From the NCBI GenBank assembly GCA_947476195.1, contig CANJPT010000015.1, positions 1 through 55,119 on the forward strand: a stretch of 55,119 nt of DNA, given 5' to 3'. Positions within the stretch are counted from its first letter, which is position 1; each line of letters starts with the position of its first letter. Both the position numbers and the translations under genes were made by a program. The notes beneath the pieces were generated by a model. It was not told where the DNA came from. It worked only from the letters and a program-made list of their open reading frames with translations, and did not search any database. This document shows positions 1 to 7,418 of this stretch, piece by piece. This stretch comes from Lewinellaceae bacterium. GTDB lineage: Bacteria > Bacteroidota > Bacteroidia > Chitinophagales > Saprospiraceae.

Positions 1-1173
1 AGGTATGAGGTCAAACTTAACCCCTTTGGGTATTTTTAAACGAAAGGTGCCATCGGTTGCAAGTACGATATTGTGCGGGTCTCCGGATGCTCCATAATAT
101 ATTCTGGAGCCTTGAATTAGTTCGTGGGTCTTGCTATTTAAGACACGTCCAATTACCTCTAGTTCTGTCTCCTGCGGTGGAGCTATTCGTACCCGAAAAA
201 TATCGCTGTTTCCTTCCCGCTTAGATATGAAGTAAAGAAACCCCGAGGTCATATTGAAGTAGGGTTGACTGTCATCGTACTTCGAATTCATAGGTTCAAA
301 TAAGAGTGCGGGTGACGACCATTTTTTCCAGGTATCGTCCAAACGGCGTGAAGTGTATAAGTCATTCCCACCGGCACCCCCGCTTCTGGCTGAGGAGAAA
401 AATAAGGTCTCGTTGTCTTCAGAAAGAAATGGCGTGGTTTCTCTTTGATCAGAGTTAATAACATTGCCAAGATGTTGAGGAGCACCCCATTTGTTTTCTG
501 CTTCACGAAAGCATACATATAGGTCCATATCTCTGGAATCAGATCTGATGGCAGAAAGAATTAAAGTTTTACCATCAAAACTCATGGTCAGACTTACGTC
601 GGAAGTGATGGTGTAATAGTCAGTTATCTCCACGGGTTTTGGAAAGCTCCAGCCAATACTGTCCTGTGTGCGGCGCGCCAGTGAAAAGCCCCGATCCATA
701 TTTCCATTTCGCTCAAATTGATTGAGCACATAAAACGCATTGGGGTCTGGTGTAATGGTCACCATACTATTGGGTAAGGCGTTGTTCAATGGATAACCTG
801 GGTGCTCTACAGCAGTAAAATCAAAGGAGTCCCCTTTGGCAATCCAGATATCCTGGTTAAAGGCAGAGCTTTCTGGGTTTAAAATGGGTTTGCCAGCAAT
901 TAGCGTATACACTTCTGCCAGCGTAGCCGGGTATTTTTCTGCTGGGAGTTTGATGGCCATATCCACACTATCAATGAAGAGGGTTCGATTGTACTCCGAA
1001 AAACCAACACGAGTGAAATATAAGGTGCGGCCGTCACGGCTTGGAACAGGCGTAATCTCATCAAAAGTAGAATTGATCGTAGCAGGAAGTTTTTCTAAAA
1101 CGAAATAATTATACGTTTGAGAAAAACTAAAACTGGACAGAAAACAAAATAAAATGGACGGTATAGATTTCAT
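1..1173 (-). CDS. PD40 beta-propeller secreted protein, 3' end missing (PorE/OmpA-type candidate)
   Basis: I read this frame by hand; it is open from the ATG at 1173 to the window edge (391 codons seen). The start MKSIPSILF is followed by a signal peptide ending near residue 19 (FSFSQ). Residues about 30-330 carry PD40/WD40-like blades, with motifs such as TLFFSSARSGG followed by NDLY. From about residue 336 a carboxypeptidase-regulatory-like domain begins (VIGRVLNSKTHELIQGS). This order matches Bacteroidota proteins that end in an OmpA peptidoglycan-binding domain, including the T9SS component PorE, but that end lies outside the window and no N-terminal TPR is visible. It follows porU and porV on the same strand, separated by a terminator-like hairpin, so it may have its own promoter. 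Function in T9SS is inferred from family and position only. Confidence 0.75.
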   Translation of the reverse strand, partial: MKSIPSILFCFLSSFSFSQTYNYFVLEKLPATINSTFDEITPVPSRDGRTLYFTRVGFSEYNRTLFIDSVDMAIKLPAEKYPATLAEVYTLIAGKPILNPESSAFNQDIWIAKGDSFDFTAVEHPGYPLNNALPNSMVTITPDPNAFYVLNQFERNGNMDRGFSLARRTQDSIGWSFPKPVEITDYYTITSDVSLTMSFDGKTLILSAIRSDSRDMDLYVCFREAENKWGAPQHLGNVINSDQRETTPFLSEDNETLFFSSARSGGAGGNDLYTSRRLDDTWKKWSSPALLFEPMNSKYDDSQPYFNMTSGFLYFISKREGNSDIFRVRIAPPQETELEVIGRVLNSKTHELIQGSRIYYGASGDPHNIVLATDGTFRLKIPKGVKFDLIP

Positions 1174-1197
1174 TTACAAAGGAAGAGAAATTTAATA

Positions 1198-1239
1198 AAA
1201 AAAAGCGAGCCACTCAAGTTATTGAGCGGCTCGCTTTTT
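1198..1239 (-). terminator. Hairpin terminator downstream of porV
   Basis: An inverted repeat AAAAAGCGAGCC...GGCTCGCTTTTT, with an inner CTCAA/TTGAG extension, lies between the porV stop and the next gene. The single stem mismatch is a G-U pair when transcribed from the minus strand, and a T run follows on that strand. This looks like an intrinsic terminator ending porU-porV transcription. Confidence 0.75.
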
Positions 1240-1262
1240 AAACGATGCACGGGTTAACCCTA

Positions 1263-2471
1263 TTATTCTTCGTCGCCTTCAAAAGCGGAAAAGTCAAAAA
1301 TTAAAGAGAATCGAAGCGTGTTGTCCAATGGATTCCGTTGGTTGCTGGTAGGCACCAGATAACTAAAGTTTAGTCCAAAGATGTTGTACTTCACCCCAAG
1401 ACCAACGCTGAAATATTTACGGTTTCCTTTGGAATAGTTTTCGCGAAAGTGACCAATACGAATAGCAAACTGATCATCATACCAGTATTCTGCACCTATA
1501 CCAAGCGTGACCTCTTTGATCTCTTCTGGGAAACCACCCGGTGCATCTGCAAAGGACACGAACATTGCACGGATAGGAGAGTATTCTTTGTAGTCAATTA
1601 CGCCGTTTCCATCGGCATCACCGAGATCTGGACGTGGGGTTGGAACGAGTAATTTGTTAAAATCCGTACAAAACGTAATGGAGTTAAACTCATCAAGCTG
1701 GAGTTTATACCCAAGTCCAATACCAAGATTAGTAGGAATATAATCCCGATTTACGGAGTTCGTATAAGTGATCTTAGATCCGATATTCGTGATGGCAGTA
1801 CCGAGGGTAAATTCACCCTTTTTACCGCCAAGTTTGGAGGGTGTCTTGTAGGTAAACGAAATGTCCGCAGCACCGGAAACTCCAGGCTTTATTTCGTTTC
1901 CTTCTACAACACGGCCAGTCGCCAGGTTGGAGTAAATGAATTTTGCACCTACTGAAGCGGAAAGTTTTTCTGACAACTTACGGGCATAAGCACCAGCAAA
2001 TTCAAATTCATTTGGACGGCCTTGACCAAGAGATTGGCCGGTCTCATCTGTAAACTCAATATCTCCAAGTGAGAAATAGCGAAGGCTTGCGCCAATGGTT
2101 TGAAACTTATCTAAACGGAAATATCCGGCCAGATAAGCCAGATAGACATCGTTCAGACCGAGGTTTCGCATCCATGGCGTATACGTGGCTGAAATGGAAA
2201 CTTTTTTGTCCGAAAAGGCCAGTTTGGATGCATTGTAGTGCATTCCGTTGGGGTCAGTAGAGGTAGCAAGTCCTACGTCACCCATAGCACCACCACGTGC
2301 ATCTGGTACTATACGGAGAAATGGAACAGCCGAAGTGACAGCGTTAGCGCATTTTTCACCGGTTATTGGGTTAGTCCCGTTGACACAGTTTGGCTCAATT
2401 TGCCCGTACAAGGCTGTTCCCGTCAGAGTCAAAGCCGCCGCGAATAGCGACTGCGCAAGTAATTTCTTCAT
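1263..2471 (-). CDS. porV: Type IX secretion system outer-membrane protein PorV
   Basis: PorV is a FadL-like outer-membrane barrel that receives cargo from the SprA translocon and delivers it to the PorU sortase. I place the start at the ATG at 2471 (MKKLLAQSLFAAAL), which gives a clean signal peptide ending near GTALYGQ; the upstream in-frame TTG at 2480 adds only three residues. The mature N-terminus holds the PorV signature: AVPFLRIVPDARGGAMGD followed by a short plug and repeated amphipathic strands to the C-terminus. Length (402 residues) is normal for the family. It lies 90 bp downstream of porU on the same strand, the classic porU-porV pairing, and is followed by a hairpin terminator. 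Confidence 0.93.
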   Translation of the reverse strand: MKKLLAQSLFAAALTLTGTALYGQIEPNCVNGTNPITGEKCANAVTSAVPFLRIVPDARGGAMGDVGLATSTDPNGMHYNASKLAFSDKKVSISATYTPWMRNLGLNDVYLAYLAGYFRLDKFQTIGASLRYFSLGDIEFTDETGQSLGQGRPNEFEFAGAYARKLSEKLSASVGAKFIYSNLATGRVVEGNEIKPGVSGAADISFTYKTPSKLGGKKGEFTLGTAITNIGSKITYTNSVNRDYIPTNLGIGLGYKLQLDEFNSITFCTDFNKLLVPTPRPDLGDADGNGVIDYKEYSPIRAMFVSFADAPGGFPEEIKEVTLGIGAEYWYDDQFAIRIGHFRENYSKGNRKYFSVGLGVKYNIFGLNFSYLVPTSNQRNPLDNTLRFSLIFDFSAFEGDEE

Positions 2472-2561
2472 GATAAACAAGAGAATTTTAGTTGTAATGT
2501 TTTGGTCTTTAATCCTGCCTTCTGTTTAGGTTTAAAGAGAAGTGCAGAATAACTTTTCAAA

Positions 2562-5500
2562 TTATTTTAGAATCACTAACTTTTCAAAATTGCTTTCGGC
2601 TGTACTATTTCCACCGGAGGCATCAGTACCGCGCACTTTCACCCGGTAAAGGTACACACCCCGAGCGAGTGGGTCGCCATATTCATCGTTTCCATCCCAT
2701 GAAACATCGGTTGAAACACGAAAACTATCATTATTTGTAATGCTCTGTTGAATGGTTTTTACCAAATGACCAGAAACGCTAAAAATGCTAACCTGTACAT
2801 CCAGAATTTGTCCAGCCAAATTGTGTTCAAATTGAAAGTAAGTATTGGTCGTGAATGGGTTTGGATAGTTTAGTACATGCGCTAAGGCTGCTTTACCATT
2901 TTCTGCAACTACAAATTCAGTATAACCTTCTCCAGGATTATTGGCTACGTCCCAACCTTTTACCTGTAAGGTATGTCGCCCGGTTGTGAGATTACGCAGC
3001 GGATAAATGGCCTGGCCTTTGCGTGCATCTCCTTGGGCACTTTCATAAAATTCATTGAGCACCAGCGTTTCCAACACATTCCCATCCAAAATAGCCGTCA
3101 AATCATGACCAATACTGGTACCCGTGACGTTCATGCCATAGTCATCCGAGCATTTCACCATTACTTTTGGGTTGTTATCTGTGATCCCTCCAAATGCAAA
3201 CGCATCTGTGTTGATAAAAGCCTGTACGCTTGGTGGAGTATCGTCCTGCACCAAACCAGCGTTTCCACCTATGATAATGTTATTATCCCCACCGGCGGCA
3301 TCCAGTGGAGTGCCATTTTCGGCGTAGTAACTGATTTTACCCTTTCCATAGGTGTAATTTAGGTCTTTTGGAACCACAAAATTTACTTTAAAAATTCCGC
3401 TTGTTACCTGTGCACTACCCTTGAACAGGATATTGCGTTGCGTTTTAAAGTCTAATACATTACTACCGGGATCTTGTCCTAAAGTTTTGAGTGATTGTGC
3501 CTTGTCATATATCGTTACAAATACCCGGCCATTAAACCCGGATAAAAGGTTTCCAAGGGTATCCGTTACGGCGCCTTCAAGTTCCACAGGCATTAAGGCA
3601 CGGAGTGTATCGGGTTGGCCTAAAACATAAGGATGGCCATTCACTTTAGTTGTAGCCACCCTGTATTCCGGCATGGCGAGATTCATCGTTGGATCACCCA
3701 GCAGGGTAAATCTACGGGCATTGCGATCAGTTGTCGATAATGCATTTTTAGCGTCTTTTAAAGTTTTTCCAATACGCCGATAAACACCATTTTCCTTTTT
3801 AAAAATGATATTTTGAACAGCATCCGTCAAATCTTCGTTTCCTGCAATATACACTGAACGTACTGTCGTAAACAAGCCAACAGCGCCAGCCTTTATTCGG
3901 AGCAGCGCTTGCTCTCCGCCTGTTAAGGTTGTATAATCATCGTACCCACCAAAGGTACAGGTAGCCGTAACGATGAGCGGATAGCGATTTGGGTTGTCCC
4001 AGCCCGCTATGTCATTATTGTCCACAACACGCTCCTGAGTCCAACCTCGTGGCCCTCCATGGCCAATATAGTTGGTCACAAGATTGCCCTTGAAAATTTC
4101 TGAGTTGATGGCAGATTTGGCATCCGGAAATCGTTGTCCTGCTGAAGTGGCTATTTGTTGGTATGCATCTAAGTAGACCTTGCTGATGTTAAACCAGGAT
4201 TCTTGTCCGGCATTTTGATTGGCAAGTTTTTCGGCCTGAGCGATATGTGCATTCCCGTCCTCGTCATCAGCGATGTATAAGGTGCGTAAATGCCAGTCTC
4301 CTAGCATTTCTGGGTCCTTGTCATAGCTAATGAGCTTGTCTACAATAGCCCGCGCTTCATCCGCTGTTTTGCAAATGAAGCGGCCAATTGCAATATCCAG
4401 TGCTCCAGTCAGCGAGCCACTTTCCTCGGGGCTAAGCAGTCCATAAAAATCGTCGGTAGGAAAGGCATCAATCGGACTAAAAGATTCAGCCGTTTCAAAA
4501 GCAGGGATAAAATCTTTGTTGTCTTCGCTGTTTGTATTGTTTTTTGGATCAAAGGAACCATCACCAAACAGCAGCAAATAGTTGAATTTATCAGGATTTC
4601 GTTCCAATAGCATCCTTGAAAAATCTCGAATGGCTGTTGGATCTTTTGCTCCCGAAGAAAATTCGTTGTAGAGTTGATCGATGTTTACGGTGGCCACATC
4701 CAGACCTGAAACAGTACGTCGATGTTCGGCTAAACGCTCAGCTTCACCTTGAAAATCAGTATGATAAATAATTACAAAATCGTTATTTTCAAGACCATGC
4801 AGGTTTTGATTTACAATTTTACCGGCTACTATTTCGGGTTTGGCAAAACTGGCAGCATCTGTGAAAGCAACAAAATTGCGAAGAATGCCGAGTGTACTTG
4901 TTCCAAATTCTAGCACCCCTGCATTTTGACTTTTTTGTTGAATGAATGGCGTTTGCGGGTTGGTCACATCCCATACAGTTGTATTGCTGCTGGTACCGGA
5001 AAGACGGAATGTGGAAAACGCTTGCCCTACAGTTTTTAGATCGCGAAATTCCAGAACAGAGCCCACCATTGTTAGGCGGCGGCGGGCATTGATCTCGATA
5101 TAGTCAAGCCATCCTTCGCTCTGAGCACCCACCTCTGGGCAAACAACCGTTGCCTTGAAGGCATCTGAGCCGGGCTGGAAGTTGCCGCTTAAAATTACGT
5201 TAGAAGCGTAATTTGCATCGTTGTTCGAAACATTAACGCCTGGAATGTTTTTTGAAAAAGTGGCACTGCCTGCTTCCAGACGAACGGTTTGACCTATGCT
5301 GCTTCTGCCGGCAAATTCACTGCGTACACGTGCGCTGCTACCAGACACTAGGTTGGGGAAGTTAAAATCATATTCTTGTTGTCGGGCCTGGTAAAAATAA
5401 TCACCAAACCAGCGTTTTCCAGAGCCCTGAGAGGAGGAGTTGAAGTGCAATAAGTTGTTCTTTTCCTCCTCTATCCGTTGATAATCATCGAATTCTTCGG

Positions 5501-6428
5501 TAACGTAGGTAGCATTTTCACTGGGTTTTTCAGTAATTCGCAGGCCAGATCCTTCTCCGGTTTTGATGAAATACCAGGCATGGAGATCATAAAGATTCAC
5601 CTTAACCGTCAACTCTGGATCTGAGGCACTCGGGCGATAGATCCATGGGCGTGGTCCAACGGCATAAAAAAGAATATAATCGCCGGTATTAAATTTGCCA
5701 TCTTCCTCGCCGACTACCTTAATTGCGTTTTCAGTCAGATCATCAGGACGGGCATCACTATTTTTTTCTGGCAACATATTTCCTCCATTTCCGTAGAGCC
5801 GGATGCTGCGTGGGTCAATATTATCCAGATCATTTATGCCCAATTGGTTTTTCAGAAAGGCATAATCCAGTTTGTAAATGCCATTTTGTCCCACGCCGAA
5901 TTTGTAAATATTTCCACTACTCAGCACCGAAGTATAGGTAAAAGGGCCGCCTCGATCGAGGGCAGGAGTGGGTGAAACAGGAAGTGGCTTGATGCGTATA
6001 TTGAGTGTAATACTGGTCGCCCGCTCGTAATTACTGCCCACTTTACGCAGGGGTATAAAGGTAACACGTCCAAAAAATTTATTTCGTTCATGTTCAACTA
6101 ATGTGTTGATATTCAAGTAGTTAGTTAGATACTTATCATCAGGCGAAGTTTTTTTTGCATACACCTCCCAGTTCACGGAGACAATTTCAACCTCCAATTC
6201 AGATTTAGCTACCAAGGCAAAACGCTCAGAAAAAACAGGAAGTGAACGTGCCTCATCCCCAAAAGAACAACCCTCAAATTTCCAGACTTCAAATGGCGAA
6301 CCATCTGCCAGAATGTAGGTAGTAGGCGTATTTGCCCATAGTAATTTACGCTCAAAAGTGAACGAATTTTGGGCACCCAGACTGAAGCAGCTGAGCAAGA
6401 AAAGAAAGGGAGAAAGGTAATTTTTCAT
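2562..6428 (-). CDS. porU: Type IX secretion system sortase PorU
   Basis: PorU is a surface-exposed gingipain-like (peptidase family C25) transpeptidase that removes T9SS C-terminal signals and attaches cargo to the cell surface. The start is the ATG at 6428 (MKNYLSPFLFLLSCFSLGAQ, signal peptide); an in-frame TTG lies two codons upstream. The C25 domain occupies the middle: a YLLLFGDGSFD strand, the catalytic His in NYIGHGGPRG (codon 4059-4061, about H790) and the catalytic Cys in VTATCTFGGYD (codon 3957-3959, about C824). The C-terminus has a FlgD-like/type A-like region (NYPNPFTTNTYF, then ARGVYLYRVKV). At 1288 residues it is a usual size for PorU. It is divergent from the lipoprotein gene at 6527, so promoters for both must lie in about 100 bp. 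Confidence 0.94.
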   Translation of the reverse strand: MKNYLSPFLFLLSCFSLGAQNSFTFERKLLWANTPTTYILADGSPFEVWKFEGCSFGDEARSLPVFSERFALVAKSELEVEIVSVNWEVYAKKTSPDDKYLTNYLNINTLVEHERNKFFGRVTFIPLRKVGSNYERATSITLNIRIKPLPVSPTPALDRGGPFTYTSVLSSGNIYKFGVGQNGIYKLDYAFLKNQLGINDLDNIDPRSIRLYGNGGNMLPEKNSDARPDDLTENAIKVVGEEDGKFNTGDYILFYAVGPRPWIYRPSASDPELTVKVNLYDLHAWYFIKTGEGSGLRITEKPSENATYVTEEFDDYQRIEEEKNNLLHFNSSSQGSGKRWFGDYFYQARQQEYDFNFPNLVSGSSARVRSEFAGRSSIGQTVRLEAGSATFSKNIPGVNVSNNDANYASNVILSGNFQPGSDAFKATVVCPEVGAQSEGWLDYIEINARRRLTMVGSVLEFRDLKTVGQAFSTFRLSGTSSNTTVWDVTNPQTPFIQQKSQNAGVLEFGTSTLGILRNFVAFTDAASFAKPEIVAGKIVNQNLHGLENNDFVIIYHTDFQGEAERLAEHRRTVSGLDVATVNIDQLYNEFSSGAKDPTAIRDFSRMLLERNPDKFNYLLLFGDGSFDPKNNTNSEDNKDFIPAFETAESFSPIDAFPTDDFYGLLSPEESGSLTGALDIAIGRFICKTADEARAIVDKLISYDKDPEMLGDWHLRTLYIADDEDGNAHIAQAEKLANQNAGQESWFNISKVYLDAYQQIATSAGQRFPDAKSAINSEIFKGNLVTNYIGHGGPRGWTQERVVDNNDIAGWDNPNRYPLIVTATCTFGGYDDYTTLTGGEQALLRIKAGAVGLFTTVRSVYIAGNEDLTDAVQNIIFKKENGVYRRIGKTLKDAKNALSTTDRNARRFTLLGDPTMNLAMPEYRVATTKVNGHPYVLGQPDTLRALMPVELEGAVTDTLGNLLSGFNGRVFVTIYDKAQSLKTLGQDPGSNVLDFKTQRNILFKGSAQVTSGIFKVNFVVPKDLNYTYGKGKISYYAENGTPLDAAGGDNNIIIGGNAGLVQDDTPPSVQAFINTDAFAFGGITDNNPKVMVKCSDDYGMNVTGTSIGHDLTAILDGNVLETLVLNEFYESAQGDARKGQAIYPLRNLTTGRHTLQVKGWDVANNPGEGYTEFVVAENGKAALAHVLNYPNPFTTNTYFQFEHNLAGQILDVQVSIFSVSGHLVKTIQQSITNNDSFRVSTDVSWDGNDEYGDPLARGVYLYRVKVRGTDASGGNSTAESNFEKLVILK

Positions 6429-6502
6429 ATCCAAAATCCAGTATTAACAAGTGCGGTGAAAGGACGCAAAGCCGGGCTGCTGGGTTGCCTACTCAAATTC
6501 CC

Positions 6503-6510
6503 TTTCTTTG
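6503..6510 (+). promoter_or_regulatory. Possible -7 box in the porU/lipoprotein divergent region
   Basis: TTTCTTTG resembles the Bacteroidota -7 consensus TAnnTTTG with one mismatch. It ends 16 nt before the GTG proposed as start of the lipoprotein gene and has TTG 15 nt upstream, a short spacing. Weak evidence. Confidence 0.25.
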
Positions 6511-6526
6511 TGCCAAAATTATTGCC

Positions 6527-7276
6527 GTGCGTCTTTTGCCAATTCATATTCTGTCCTTTTTGACATTCATCTTTTTTGCCTGTGGCAACGGAGACAAACG
6601 CGATATCAGTGAATATTACTTTCCAGTAAAAGAGCTTCGGGCTGGAAAAGTTTATGAATACATGGTGTCGCAAAAAGATTCCGTGGTGCCGGAATATTGG
6701 TACTACCATACACTTGTACGCGATAGCGGGCTTTTTTTGATAGGAACTTACTACGACCATCGTTTTCAGATTGGGCAGATCGTTCGTGAAAAAATCACAA
6801 AGAGTGGTGCTTTGGCCAAAGAATGTCATTTGTACGAGGAAGATCCTGATCCGGAAGTTGAAGGAGGACAAATTCACACCACGACGGTAATCGAAGCACC
6901 TAATAAATTCCCGTTTTGGGTAATCGACTCTTCGGGAGTATTTTTATTTAAACTTCAATTTCACCCATCCGATGATCCTAAGGCAACCATATATGTGGTC
7001 AGAAACCGACGATTTTTAGGGGATGCTCCTGATTTTGAATTTCAGGACAAGATGTATCCCTGCATTCGATTTGGGCTTGTGGAGGCTATAGGGAATGAAA
7101 AAGAAGGAGCTGCAGAAGTGGAAGGGCGAGGGGAGGAGTGGTATGCCAAAGGCTTGGGCCTGGTTTATTATAAAAAGACATACGGGAGTGGTGTGTTTAA
7201 AATGGAGGCCCGTCTGACGGATATTTTTTCCATGGCGGAATTAGAACAGAAAGCTGCTGCTGTTTATGGGCAGTAG
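6527..7276 (+). CDS. Unknown lipoprotein encoded inside the T9SS cluster
   Basis: I do not recognise a family. Starting at GTG 6527 the protein (249 residues) reads MRLLPIHILSFLTFIFFACG, a lipoprotein signal peptide with the lipobox Cys at residue 19. An upstream in-frame TTG at 6485 would bury that signal behind 14 residues, so GTG is preferred. The mature part is hydrophilic and probably beta-rich, with repeated Y/W residues (EYYFPVKEL, EYWYYHTLV, EEWYAKGLGLVYYKK); the last motif resembles periplasmic proteins in which a polar sugar or lipid product is measured, but that is not diagnostic. It stands between divergent porU and the porW/sprE-like gene on its own strand, 142 bp from the latter. 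A role in T9SS is therefore plausible, by position only. Confidence 0.8.
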   Translation: MRLLPIHILSFLTFIFFACGNGDKRDISEYYFPVKELRAGKVYEYMVSQKDSVVPEYWYYHTLVRDSGLFLIGTYYDHRFQIGQIVREKITKSGALAKECHLYEEDPDPEVEGGQIHTTTVIEAPNKFPFWVIDSSGVFLFKLQFHPSDDPKATIYVVRNRRFLGDAPDFEFQDKMYPCIRFGLVEAIGNEKEGAAEVEGRGEEWYAKGLGLVYYKKTYGSGVFKMEARLTDIFSMAELEQKAAAVYGQ

Positions 7277-7418
7277 CATTGGGAATACTTTACAAAAATT
7301 GTGTTTACAGAGGCAACCAAATTACCTAAAAATGCACCTTTTCCCATCCTGAGTTTTCAGGGGGCGAAAGAAAAATTTCGCATTTTTGAATCCAATCCTG
7401 CTTTTCAAGATTTTTGAT

